The notes beneath the pieces were generated by a model, which saw nothing but the letters and a program-made list of their open reading frames with translations, ran no database searches and had not been told where the DNA came from. 64,000 nucleotides of DNA from CAMYKD01 sp041617155 (GTDB taxonomy: Bacteria > Pseudomonadota > Alphaproteobacteria > Kiloniellales > JAKSDN01). The position numbers were made by a program, and so were the translations under genes. Location of the stretch: contig JBFJPL010000007.1 in NCBI GenBank assembly GCA_041617155.1, positions 1 to 64,000 of the forward strand, in the 5' to 3' direction. Every line of letters begins with the position of its first letter. Positions within the stretch are counted from its first letter, which is position 1. Positions 26,778 through 35,983 of the stretch are shown piece by piece.

Positions 26778-28822
26778 TAGACGGTGATCGGCCGAGTTGC
26801 CCGCTCGAGCCAACGGGCGGTGTCGCCATCGACTTGCGGCAGCAGAGCTTCGCGCACGCGGGCATGATAGGCATCGAGCCAGGCGATCTCGTCTTGGGTC
26901 AGCAGTGACGGCTCCACCAGATTGAGGTCGATCGGCGCCAGGGTCAGGGTTTCGAAGGCCAGCATGGGGCGCTCGTCGCCCGGCTGCGCCGTGTCCTCGA
27001 TAACCATGACCAGGTTCTCGATCCGGATGCCGTAGGCGCCGGCCTTGTAATAGCCGGGCTCGTTGGACACGATCATGCCCGCTTCCAGCGCCACGTTGGA
27101 TGGCACCTTGGAGATGCGCTGCGGCCCCTCGTGGACACCGAGGAAGCTGCCGACCCCGTGGCCCGTGCCGTGGTCGTAGTCGAGTCCGACCCGCCACAGG
27201 GGCGCGCGCGCCAGTGTGTCCAGCTGACTGCCCGTCGTGCCGCCGGGAAACCGCGCCGTGGCGATCGCGATATGACCCTTGAGCACGCGGGTGAAGCGAT
27301 CACGCATCTCGGCGCTGGGCGACCCGATTGCGACGGTCCGGGTCACGTCCGTGGTCCCGTCCAGGTACTGGGCACCGGAATCCAATAGGTAGAGATCGCC
27401 GAGTGCAAGGCGGCGTTCGCTGGCCGGACTGGCGCGGTAGTGCACGATGGCACCGTTTGCCCCGGCGCCGGAGATCGTATCGAACGAAAGATCGCGGAAA
27501 TGGTCGTTCTTGCGCCGCAGGTTGTGGAGGTGCTCCGCCATCTCCAGTTCGCCCAGACCCTCACCGTTGGCCGCGCGCGCCGGCGCCTCGGACGACAGCC
27601 AGGCGAGGAAGCGGCTGAGCGCCGCCCCGTCACGCCGGTGCGCGGCGCAAGCGCCCTCGATCTCCACCGGGTTCTTCCGAGCCTTGGCCGCCTGACAGGG
27701 ATCGCCGTCCTTGACGATTTCGGCACCGGCGTTATCCAGGCGTTGAAACACCCAGGCGGCGGCGGTCGAGGGGTCCGCGAGGACCCGCTTGCCAGCGGCC
27801 CCGAGCCTGTCGAGCGCGTCGCCCAATTCATCGGGGTCGCGGATCGAAATGCCATTGCCGAGATGGGTCTGAAGGTCCGGTGTCAGCTTGCGCCGGTCGA
27901 CGAACCACTCGACCGTGGCATCGCCGTGCAGCACGGCAAAGGAAAGCGGCAGGGGTGTGTGCGGCACGTCGCCACCGCGCACATTAAGCAGCCAGGCAAT
28001 CGAGTCCGGTAGGGTGATCACCCCGGCCTCGGCACCCTTCTTGGCAAGTGCTTCGGTCACCTCGGTGCGCTTTTCGGCCGACGGCTTGCCGGCGAAATCC
28101 AGCGGATGTGCGACGATCGGTGCGATCGGCGGCGCCGGCTGGTCGGTCCACACCGCGTCGAGCGGGTTCTTCGCGCAGGGAACCAGCGTCCCGTCGGCCT
28201 TCTCCGCCGCGGCGCGGAGCGCCGCAAGTTGCGCCTCCGTATGCAGCCAGGGGTCGTAGCCCAGCTTGGCTCCGGCCGGCAGGTGCGCTTCGATCCAGGC
28301 GGTCGGCGGCTGGTCCATGAGATGCTGCGGGGTGAAGAGGTCGGTGTCGACCTCGCTCTGGACCTGCAGCGTGTAGCGACCATCGACGAACACGGCGGCC
28401 TTGTCCATCAGCACCACGGCCATGCCGGCCGAGCCGGTAAATCCGGTCAGCCATTCCAGGCGCTCGGCGCGCCGCGGAATGTACTCGCCCTGATGTTCGT
28501 CGGCGTGGGGCACGGCGAAGCCGTTGATCGCCTGCCGCTTCAAGACCGCGCGCAAAGCCGCCAAGCGCGCTGAATGATTCGGTGATGGCGCTTGCCAAGC
28601 GTCGCGCAGCGCAGCCTTCAGGGCGCGAAGTTGCGTTTGCAGAGCTTCGGACGGGGACCCGGAGACCAAGCCGAGCCAGGCGTCCGGATCCTCGCCCTCG
28701 GGCGCGGCAAGGACTCCGGCCAGGAGGTCGCGTACGCCGGCCGTATCGAAACGGCTGCTCGATTTGGCCAACAGGCGATCGAGCACCTCATCTCCTTGAA
28801 ATTTGTTGGATTTGGCCGACAA
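26777..28822 (-). CDS. Xaa-Pro aminopeptidase (M24B family)
   Basis: Cytoplasmic metalloprotease removing an N-terminal residue before proline; 681 aa. Metal ligands follow the M24 order: the two Asp of DSGAQYLDGTTDVTRT, His of TGHGVGSFLGVHEGP, Glu of SNEPGYY and Glu of FETLTLAP. The N-terminal creatinase-type domains start near residue 85 (LAALRAVLKRQAINGFAVPHADEH), leaving about 80 extra residues at the front. The start is TTG 28822, supported by AGGAAAG 9 nt upstream. The family usually has about 600 aa. It is translationally linked to the App1 gene downstream. Confidence 0.9.
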   Translation of the reverse strand: MSAKSNKFQGDEVLDRLLAKSSSRFDTAGVRDLLAGVLAAPEGEDPDAWLGLVSGSPSEALQTQLRALKAALRDAWQAPSPNHSARLAALRAVLKRQAINGFAVPHADEHQGEYIPRRAERLEWLTGFTGSAGMAVVLMDKAAVFVDGRYTLQVQSEVDTDLFTPQHLMDQPPTAWIEAHLPAGAKLGYDPWLHTEAQLAALRAAAEKADGTLVPCAKNPLDAVWTDQPAPPIAPIVAHPLDFAGKPSAEKRTEVTEALAKKGAEAGVITLPDSIAWLLNVRGGDVPHTPLPLSFAVLHGDATVEWFVDRRKLTPDLQTHLGNGISIRDPDELGDALDRLGAAGKRVLADPSTAAAWVFQRLDNAGAEIVKDGDPCQAAKARKNPVEIEGACAAHRRDGAALSRFLAWLSSEAPARAANGEGLGELEMAEHLHNLRRKNDHFRDLSFDTISGAGANGAIVHYRASPASERRLALGDLYLLDSGAQYLDGTTDVTRTVAIGSPSAEMRDRFTRVLKGHIAIATARFPGGTTGSQLDTLARAPLWRVGLDYDHGTGHGVGSFLGVHEGPQRISKVPSNVALEAGMIVSNEPGYYKAGAYGIRIENLVMVIEDTAQPGDERPMLAFETLTLAPIDLNLVEPSLLTQDEIAWLDAYHARVREALLPQVDGDTARWLERATRPITV

Positions 28823-28888
28823 GCTGACCGACTTTCCTGCGGTTGAAACGGATCTGCAAGCTAAGCCCGGTCCGCCGTGGTGGCAAGA

Positions 28889-30221
28889 TCAAGGCTCCAC
28901 GGGTGGCGTTTTGCGCCGCCGGCTGATCAGCCGTGCGCCCAGACCATAAGTGAAGTAGGCCCAGGCCCAGTTGAGGAACACCATCATCCGGGTCCGGAAG
29001 TCGATCAAGAAGAAGATGTGGACGAGGCCCCAGAACATCCAGGCGATCCAGCCGGTCAGCTTGATCCAATGAAGATTGGCCACCGCAGCGCCTCGGCCGA
29101 TGGTTGCCAGCATACCCTCGTCGCGGTAGCGGAACGGCAGCGGTGCGGCCTTGCCGGCCAGCCGCCGGCCGATCGCCCGCGCGACATAGGCGCCCTGCTG
29201 CTTGGCGACCGGCGCCACCGCGGGTAGGGGCGAGTCCCCCGATGGCGCGCAGTGGGCCGCATCGCCAATGACAAAGACCTCGGGATGCCCCGGAACGGTG
29301 AGATCCTGGCCGATCTCGACCCGCCCTGACCGGTCGACCGCGGGCCCGAACAAGCCGACGAGCGCCTCCGCCTTGGTCCCCGCAGCCCAGAGAACCGTGG
29401 CCGCCGGTATCACCTCCCGATCCGCGCCGACCACGACCGCATCGGACCGGATATCCTGGACCGGCGTTTCCAGGCGCACCGTCACGCCTTTCGCGGTCAA
29501 GGCCCGATAGGCGAAATCGGTGAGACGGTCCGAGAAACCGGCCAGCAGGTTCGGGCCGGCCTCCAGCAGGACGATTTCGGCCTCGCCCGGAACGATGCGG
29601 CGGAAATCCCGGGCCAGCGCGCTCTTGGCCAGCTCGGCGATGGCGCCGGCCAAGTTCCACACCGGTCGGCCCGCCGCCGACGATCACGAAAGTCATGAGC
29701 CGCCGCCGCGCCGCCTCGTCAGAAGTCATCTCGGCCTGCTCGAAAGCCAACAGAATCCGCTCGCGCATGTCCAGGGCGTCTTCCAGGGTCTTTAGGCAGA
29801 GCGTCCGCTTGCGCCACTCGTCGTGCCCGAAATAGGCGTATTGTGAACCGGTCGCGAGCACCAGGAAGTCGTAGCCATAGCGACCGGCCGGAGAGATGAC
29901 CGACTTGCCGGCGAGATCCAGGCCGGTGATTTCGTCCATCAGGACCGAAACGTTGGGACGGTCGCGGAACAGCGAACGGATCGGCACGGCGACGTCGGCC
30001 GGCGAGACCGCCGCTGTCGCCACCTGGTAGAGCAGCGGCTGAAACAGGTGATGGTTCTGGCGGTCGACGATCGTGATCCGGACCGGCGCCTTTTTGAGGC
30101 CGCGAGCCACCGAGACGCCGCCAAAGCCGGCCCCGACCACCACCACATGCGGTGCCGCCTGTTCCGGAAGCCGGTCACCGGCGCCCGACCTTTGGTCCTG
30201 CGGATGCGCCTTGCCGCTCAT
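28889..30221 (-). pseudogene. ndh: Type II NADH dehydrogenase (NDH-2), one-base frameshift
   Basis: Membrane-associated FAD enzyme that passes electrons from NADH to quinone without pumping protons. The N-terminal part (from ATG 30221, site GGGAGG upstream) has the FAD fold VVVGAGFGGVSVARGLKK and the NADH fold VIVGGGPTGVEL, then loses frame. The remainder (AGAIAELAKSALARDF ... VFVIGDAAHC ... the C-terminal amphipathic region) continues in another frame to 28889. Total length is 3x444+1, so a single extra base in CTTGGCC (plus-strand 29650-29654) explains everything. Either a recent inactivating mutation or a sequence error; without it the protein would be 443 aa, normal for NDH-2. Confidence 0.88.
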
Positions 30222-30478
30222 GTGCCCTTCGCCTCCCGGTCACGCATTTATCACAGGATTCTCAGCAAGGCGAGATAACCAGATCCTATTGAAGCTGACT
30301 GGCTTTCACTCTGGAGCCATGCCCGAAATGCAATGCTGCGCCGCAAAAATGACCCAAGCAATCTAACGGCTTTGATCCCAGATTTCCCGCACGAACAACC
30401 ACTGTTGCAGTGCAGCATTAGTTGCGAAAGCTAGCGGAACTTAAGAACCAAGAGCGAAAATCGAAAGGAGTTCGAAAA

Positions 30479-31417
30479 ATGGCCCGTTTGACTGACCGCG
30501 AGCTGGGTGTGATCCAGCAGGCCCGCGGCGCCAGCTGGCGCGAGTGGCGCGCCCTAGATACCCTCCTCCTGGAGGCGCGACGCAACCGGTCGGAATTGCT
30601 CGCGCGGATGTTTGTCCGCGGAGCGAAGGGTTTTGTTCGCCTGACCGGCCTGAGTGCCGTGACCCGTCTGGTCGCGGACCGTGTCGTTCACCCTATGCGG
30701 AAATGGGCCATGCATCGCCGTACCATCGCCGAATTGCGGCAGCTTGACGACCATCTTTTGCTCGACATCGGGCTGTGCCGTGGTGACCTGAACCATTTCA
30801 CCGAGCAATTGATCGATGCCAAGATGCCGGCGCCCCGCAAGGGCATGCTGAGCGGGTTGCGTCGTGCGTTGCAGCGCCGGACCGCAATCCGCCAGCTTGA
30901 TGCACTCGACGACCGCCTATTGGCCGATATCGGTCTGGTGCGCGGCGATATCCCACGCGTTGTCGACGGATTGCTGCCGGCGCCAGGCAGATCGGCCGGC
31001 TTTCCGGCCCTGGCGGCCGTGACGTGGCTCGCGGGGAAGTTAGCGGCAACTGCCGCGATCCTAGGAGCGGCGATCCGCCGCCGTCTGGAGCGACGCGCCA
31101 CGATCCGCCAGCTCGAGGCCCTCAACGACCGTATGCTGGCCGATATCGGCCTGGTGCGCGGCGATATTCCAGGCTTCGTCGACGGCCAGCGGAACGACCG
31201 GTCCACCGGGGCCGGACCGTTGACCTTGGAGCAGACGAACTATTGGGATTCGGTTGTGCGCGCCTTGCGCCAATGGGATCTGAGCCGCCAGGCCGCCAAT
31301 CAGATGGCCCGGTTCAAGGCCGACACCCTGCACGACCTCGGTTACGTCAAAGGCGACGTGGACTGGGTGCCCGAGGTAATGGCCCGGCGCAAGCTGGACA
31401 ACCAAAGGGCGGCTTGA
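30479..31417 (+). CDS. Protein with four DUF1127/YjiS-like repeats
   Basis: 312 aa from ATG 30479, 9 nt after AAAGGAG; an upstream TTG in frame lacks a site. Four copies of the DUF1127 motif (basic helix, then LxxLDDRxLxDIGLxRGDI) occur at about residues 78-105, 132-160, 205-233 and 272-294; copies two and three share DIGLVRGDIP. Between them are spacers with hydrophobic helices. Normal DUF1127 proteins are 50-100 aa with one copy; in a few bacteria they act as small RNA-linked or phosphate/motility regulators. The protein is very basic and may bind RNA or a membrane. A 257-nt upstream gap contains a CACTG-TTG-CAGTG hairpin near 30400. Confidence 0.8.
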   Translation: MARLTDRELGVIQQARGASWREWRALDTLLLEARRNRSELLARMFVRGAKGFVRLTGLSAVTRLVADRVVHPMRKWAMHRRTIAELRQLDDHLLLDIGLCRGDLNHFTEQLIDAKMPAPRKGMLSGLRRALQRRTAIRQLDALDDRLLADIGLVRGDIPRVVDGLLPAPGRSAGFPALAAVTWLAGKLAATAAILGAAIRRRLERRATIRQLEALNDRMLADIGLVRGDIPGFVDGQRNDRSTGAGPLTLEQTNYWDSVVRALRQWDLSRQAANQMARFKADTLHDLGYVKGDVDWVPEVMARRKLDNQRAA

Positions 31418-31513
31418 CGGCAGATTTATGCTGCTTTTGGTTTAGGTTTGCCATTGATATGCGCACGACGATTGCAGTAAGCTAAAGACTTATTGTCCAC
31501 TGTCTCTCCATGT

Positions 31514-31550
31514 GCGGCGGCTTCTAGGATGGAAGTCGCCGCGCTTTTCT
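31514..31550 (+). terminator. Rho-independent terminator after the DUF1127-repeat gene
   Basis: GCGGCGGCTTC (31514-31524) pairs with GAAGTCGCCGC (31532-31542) with one G-U pair and a 7-nt loop, followed by GC and then TTTTCTT. It lies about 100 nt after the plus-strand gene and overlaps the end of the convergent prmA. The T-run exists only on the plus strand. Confidence 0.65.
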
Positions 31551-32429
31551 TGAGCGCTCCAACAAGAGGGTCGACCACTCGCCGATGGGCAGCCGCGCGA
31601 CCAGGCGCAGTCCATGGAGGCGATGAGGCACAAGCACAAGCCGCTCCTGGCGTGCCAGCAAGCCCGATAGAACCGCCAGTCCGCCGGGAGCGAGGTTCCG
31701 CGCCAGCCCCGTGGCCATGGTCGCCAGTGGCTCCGCCAAGATGTTCGCCACGATCAGATCGTAAGGCCCGCTCTGGGCCAGAACGGCACTGCGGTAACCG
31801 TCGCTGGCGACCGGGCGAACCCGCGCCGCTACGCCGTTGAGCCTGGCGTTGGTGCGGGCCACCGCCAGCGCGGTCCGATCGTTGTCGGCGGCCACGACTG
31901 AGACCGGCCAGAGCTTCGCCATGGCGATCGCCAACACGCCCGAGCCGCACCCCAGGTCGAGCGGCCGCTTGAACCGGCGGCGCTTGGCCATTTCCGACAG
32001 GACCAGAAGGCAGCCCCGCGTGCTCTCGTGCCGGCCCGTGCCAAAGGCGGCGTTGGCATCGATCAGGATCGGGATGCTGGCGGCCGGCGTCACTTCGCTC
32101 ACATGGGACCCATAAATGTAGAAGCGCCCGGCGCGAATCGGCGGCAGAGCCTTCTGGCTCTCGGCCACCCAGTCGACGTCCGGCAGCGCTTCGATCCGAA
32201 AATCGGGCAGGTCGACGCCGGCCGCGGCCGCCGCCGACGTCAAAAGTGTTGTCACATCAGGCTTTTTCGGCCGGGCCGCCAAGTAGACCGTGATGGGGAC
32301 CATGCCCGCTTCGGGTCCGTCGATGACCAGGGCGCCGCCAAGTGTCTCCAAAGCCACTTCGAAGAACGGCAGCGCCGGGGGCGGCACCGCGAGAGCGAGG
32401 GTCCAGCCCGAACCGTTGGCCTTGCCCAA
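31524..32429 (-). CDS. prmA: Ribosomal protein L11 methyltransferase
   Basis: SAM-dependent methyltransferase that trimethylates ribosomal protein L11; 301 aa. The class I motif LDLGCGSGVLAIAMAKL binds SAM; upstream DANAAFGTGRHESTRGCL and downstream DLIVANILAEPL are PrmA hallmarks. The start is TTG 32429, 4 nt after the uvrD stop; no ATG is available at the expected N-terminus. Co-transcribed with uvrD. Its 3' end overlaps the terminator of the convergent gene. Confidence 0.92.
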   Translation of the reverse strand: MGKANGSGWTLALAVPPPALPFFEVALETLGGALVIDGPEAGMVPITVYLAARPKKPDVTTLLTSAAAAAGVDLPDFRIEALPDVDWVAESQKALPPIRAGRFYIYGSHVSEVTPAASIPILIDANAAFGTGRHESTRGCLLVLSEMAKRRRFKRPLDLGCGSGVLAIAMAKLWPVSVVAADNDRTALAVARTNARLNGVAARVRPVASDGYRSAVLAQSGPYDLIVANILAEPLATMATGLARNLAPGGLAVLSGLLARQERLVLVPHRLHGLRLVARLPIGEWSTLLLERSRKARRLPS

Positions 32430-32433
32430 ATCG

Positions 32434-34710
32434 TCAGCCAGCCTGGTCTTCGGGTACCACGAAGCTGGCGATCACTTTCTTTTCGCCGGCCTTGTCGAAG
32501 CCGATGGTCAGCCGGTCGCCCTCCGCCAGGCGGACCGTGCCGTAGCCGAACTTTCGGTGGAACACCCTGGACCCGACGACAAAGCCATCGGCCGGCCGGC
32601 TTTCCACCAGGGTCGGCACCACGTCGATAAAACGGCTGCTCTGCCCGGACCGCTGTCGCGCCCGTGTCATGCCCGGACTGGTGCGACGTTCGTCCCAGCC
32701 GGTGAAGTTCGTGTCGCCCAGGCCGCCTGATTGACCGCCATAGAGCCCGGGATCGCTCTCCCGCTCGACCTGATCGGCCGGCAGTTCGTCGACAAAGCGC
32801 GAGGGGATCGCCACGCTCCACGACCCGTGTATCCGTCGGTTGGCGGCAAAGCTGATGATCGCGCGCTGCCGGGCCCGGGTCAGGCCGACATAGGCCAAGC
32901 GCCGTTCCTCCTCCAGGCCGCGCACACCACCCTGGTCGAGCGCTCGCTGGTTGGGGAACAAGCCCTCTTCCCAGCCCGGCAGGAAAACGGTTTCGAACTC
33001 GAGACCTTTGGCCGCGTGCAGGGTCATGAGGTTGACCTGATCCTGGCCCTGGTCGCTGATCGCCTCCATGACCAGGCTGACGTGTTCCAGAAAGCCAGCC
33101 AGGCTCTCGAATTCCTCGAGGGCGCCGAGCAGTTCCTTGAGGTTTTCCAGGCGTCCCGGCGCCTCGATGGTTTTGTCGTTCTGCCACATTGCGGTGTAAC
33201 CGGACTCGTCCAGCACGGCTTCGGCCAAAGCCACGTGATGCATTTCCTTGGCCATCTCGCGCCAGCGGTCGAAATCCGCCAGCAGGTCGGCCAGCGCACG
33301 ACGGGCGGGCGGGCGCAGCTCGTCGGTTTCGACCAATTCTCGCGCCGCCTGAACCAGCGAGATTTCGCGTGCCCGGCCGTGGCCGTGGAGCAGGCGCAGA
33401 GTCGCATCGCCCAAGCCGCGGCGCGGCTTGTTGAGAATGCGCTCGAACGCCAGGCCGTCGTCCGGCTGGTGGATCACCCGCAGGTAGGCCAGCGCATCGC
33501 GGATCTCCAGGCGCTCGTAGAAGCGCGGGCCGCCGACCACCCGGTAGGGCAGGCCGAGCGTGATGAAACGCTCCTCGAACTCTCGGGTCTGAGAGCCGGC
33601 ACGCACCAGGATCGCGACCTGAGATAGCCTGTGGTCCTTGCGCTGCAGGCTTTCGATTTCCTCGCCGACAAAGCGGGCCTCGGCCTCGCCGTCCCACAGG
33701 CCGCGCAGGCGAATCGTCTCACCCTCGGCGTCCTCGGTCCAAAGAGTCTTGCCGAGCCGTCCCTCGTTGTGGGTGATCAAACCCGACGCCGCGGCGAGGA
33801 TGCGGCCGGTCGAGCGGTAGTTGCGCTCGAGCCGGATGACGCGGGCACCGGGCATGTCCTTCTCAAATCGCAGAATGTTGCCGACCTCGGCACCGCGCCA
33901 GCCATAGATCGACTGGTCGTCATCGCCCACGCAACAGAGGTTCTGATGGCCCTGGGCCAACAGGCGCAGCCAAAGGTACTGAACCACGTTGGTGTCCTGG
34001 TATTCGTCGACCAGGATATAGCGGAAACGGCGGTGCGCCTTCTCCAGCACCTCCGGATGGTTCTGCAGCAGGCCGAGGCTGTGCAGCATCAGATCGCCGA
34101 AATCGCAGGCATTGAGGGTCTTGAGACGCTCTTGATAGGCCGCGTAGAGTGCCACCGCGCGGCCCCCGGCCAGATCGCCCGAATCGCCCGCCGAGACCTT
34201 GTCGGGCGTCAGGGCCCGGTCTTTCCAACGCTCGATGGCGCCGAGCACGGCACGCGCCGGCCATTTCTTGTTGTCGATCCCCTCGGCTTCCAGGAGCTGC
34301 TTGACCAGGCGCAGTTGGTCGTCGGTGTCGAGGATCGTGAAATTGGGCCGCAGGCCCACCAGTTCGGCGTCCTCACGCAGCATGCGCGCCGCCAGGGAAT
34401 GGAAGGTCCCGAGCCACCAGCCCTCGACCGGCCGGCCGACCAGGGCTGCGACCCGATCTTTCATCTCGCGCGCCGCCTTATTGGTAAAGGTCACCGCCAG
34501 CACCTGACCCGGCTGTGCGCGTCCGGTCATCAGCAAGTGCGCCAGGCGTGTGGTCAAGACCCGGGTCTTGCCGGTGCCGGCTCCAGCCAGCACCAACACC
34601 GGACCGTCGAGCGCATCGACGGCCGCGCGCTGCGCCTCGTTGAGCGCCGCAAGATAGGGGTAGCGGAGGTCTTCCGCGCTGATGCCGGCCGGCTGGGACA
34701 TGATGGTCAC
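32434..34710 (-). CDS. uvrD: UvrD/PcrA-type superfamily 1 DNA helicase
   Basis: 3'-5' DNA helicase for excision and mismatch repair; 758 aa. Motifs in order: Q motif LNEAQRAAVDAL, Walker A AGAGTGKT, motif Ia TFTNKAAREM, Walker B VDEYQDTN, motif III GDDDQSIYGWRGA, motif IV RLERNYRS, motif V VNLMTLHAAKGLEFE and motif VI YVGLTRARQ. The last 60 residues form the conserved Tudor-like tail (VVGSRVFHRKFGYGTV). Start GTG 34710 or ATG 34701. It forms a two-gene unit with prmA and diverges from the M14-type gene. Confidence 0.94.
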   Translation of the reverse strand: MTIMSQPAGISAEDLRYPYLAALNEAQRAAVDALDGPVLVLAGAGTGKTRVLTTRLAHLLMTGRAQPGQVLAVTFTNKAAREMKDRVAALVGRPVEGWWLGTFHSLAARMLREDAELVGLRPNFTILDTDDQLRLVKQLLEAEGIDNKKWPARAVLGAIERWKDRALTPDKVSAGDSGDLAGGRAVALYAAYQERLKTLNACDFGDLMLHSLGLLQNHPEVLEKAHRRFRYILVDEYQDTNVVQYLWLRLLAQGHQNLCCVGDDDQSIYGWRGAEVGNILRFEKDMPGARVIRLERNYRSTGRILAAASGLITHNEGRLGKTLWTEDAEGETIRLRGLWDGEAEARFVGEEIESLQRKDHRLSQVAILVRAGSQTREFEERFITLGLPYRVVGGPRFYERLEIRDALAYLRVIHQPDDGLAFERILNKPRRGLGDATLRLLHGHGRAREISLVQAARELVETDELRPPARRALADLLADFDRWREMAKEMHHVALAEAVLDESGYTAMWQNDKTIEAPGRLENLKELLGALEEFESLAGFLEHVSLVMEAISDQGQDQVNLMTLHAAKGLEFETVFLPGWEEGLFPNQRALDQGGVRGLEEERRLAYVGLTRARQRAIISFAANRRIHGSWSVAIPSRFVDELPADQVERESDPGLYGGQSGGLGDTNFTGWDERRTSPGMTRARQRSGQSSRFIDVVPTLVESRPADGFVVGSRVFHRKFGYGTVRLAEGDRLTIGFDKAGEKKVIASFVVPEDQAG

Positions 34711-34830
34711 CGTTATACCTCAGCGATCGCGATTCGCTGAGCGCTTATGCGGGCGAATTCTGGACAAACTTGACCGCGCGGTCCCTAGCCGTTCATCTAA
34801 GGAGGCGCGCCAAACCCGAGGGATTTCGCC

Positions 34831-35973
34831 ATGACCCGCCAAACCGAACGACTGCCGCTGCCGGGCCAGACACCGGGCAGCCAGCGTAGCCTTACGGTCC
34901 ACCGCTACGGCGCGCGCAGCACGCGCCCGAAGGCCTATCTGCAAGCCTCGCTGCATGCCGACGAGATCCCCGGCCTGCTGGTCCAGCACCACCTGACTGG
35001 TCTCTTGGACAGAGCCGCCGCCGACGGTGCCATCAGGGGCGAGATCGTCGTCGTGCCCTACGCTAACCCGATTGGCCTGGCCCAGTCGGTCAACGCCAGC
35101 CACCTGGGTCGGCACGAGCTGGGCGGTGCCGGCAACTTCAACCGCAACTGGCCAGACCTGTTCGAGGCGACGGCCGAAAAAGTCGCGGGGCGATTGGGCG
35201 CCGACCCGGACCGCAACATCGCCCTGATCCGTGCGACAATGTCGGAGATCCTGGAGCAAATGAAGCCGAGAACGGAGCTGGATGGCCTGCGCCTGCTTCT
35301 GGCTCGCGAAGCCATAGATGCCGATCTGGTGCTGGATCTTCATTGCGACGATGACGCTCTGATGCACCTCTTCACGCTCCCGGCGCATTGGCCGGCGGCC
35401 AAGGTTCTGGCAGCTGAACTGCAGAGCCAGGCGACGCTGCTGGCCGATCCCTCGGGCGGCGACCCCTTTGACGAGGCCTTTTCCTCGCCCTGGACCCGGC
35501 TTGCCGAACGCTTTCCCGAGCATCCGATCCCACCGGCCTGCTTTTCGGCCACGGTCGAGCTGCGCGGCCGGGCGGACGTATCCGACGAATTGGCCGGAGC
35601 CGACGCCGCTGCCCTCTTGCGGGTTATGCAACGGCGCGGGCTGGTCGCCGGCGATCCCGGTCCCCTGCCCGAGCTACCGGCGGAGGCGACGCCGCTGGAC
35701 GCCGTCGACACGGTGCGGGCGCCCGCATCCGGCGTGCTCAGCTACCGCGCCGAACTGGGTCAAAGGGTCAAGCGAGGCGAGGTGATCGCCGACCTGATCG
35801 ACCCGGCCGCCGGGCAACCCTCCAAGGCCCGCCAGGTGATCGTCAGCCGCACGGATGGACTGATGCTGAGCCGGCGCATACACAAGTATGTCCTGCCGGG
35901 AATGACCGTCGCCAAAGTGGTCGGAACCGAACCGCTGCCGAGCCGCACCGGTGGCTATCTGATGGAAGACTGA
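34831..35973 (+). CDS. AstE/AspA-like M14 zinc deacylase/peptidase
   Basis: 380-aa cytoplasmic protein of the succinylglutamate desuccinylase/aspartoacylase branch of M14. Zinc ligands are H and E in ASLHADEIPG and the second His in LVLDLHCDDDA; the catalytic Glu is in ATVELRGRAD. The C-terminal 90 residues contain a biotinyl-like beta fold (VRAPASGVLSYRAELGQRVKRGEVIADLIDP), common in this subgroup. GAGGGAT lies 8 nt before ATG 34831. It may remove acyl groups from amino acids or amides; the substrate is unknown. Confidence 0.82.
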   Translation: MTRQTERLPLPGQTPGSQRSLTVHRYGARSTRPKAYLQASLHADEIPGLLVQHHLTGLLDRAAADGAIRGEIVVVPYANPIGLAQSVNASHLGRHELGGAGNFNRNWPDLFEATAEKVAGRLGADPDRNIALIRATMSEILEQMKPRTELDGLRLLLAREAIDADLVLDLHCDDDALMHLFTLPAHWPAAKVLAAELQSQATLLADPSGGDPFDEAFSSPWTRLAERFPEHPIPPACFSATVELRGRADVSDELAGADAAALLRVMQRRGLVAGDPGPLPELPAEATPLDAVDTVRAPASGVLSYRAELGQRVKRGEVIADLIDPAAGQPSKARQVIVSRTDGLMLSRRIHKYVLPGMTVAKVVGTEPLPSRTGGYLMED

Positions 35974-35983
35974 CGGGGCCGTT

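Noticed and set aside
26780..27197. 140-residue N-terminal extension of the App1-type protein
   Set aside because: It lies inside the peptidase gene in a shadow frame; the GTG at 26777 gives a proper signal peptide.
32252..33697. 481-codon minus-strand frame across the uvrD-prmA junction
   Set aside because: Shadow of uvrD and prmA in another frame, with Arg/Gly/Pro-rich content.
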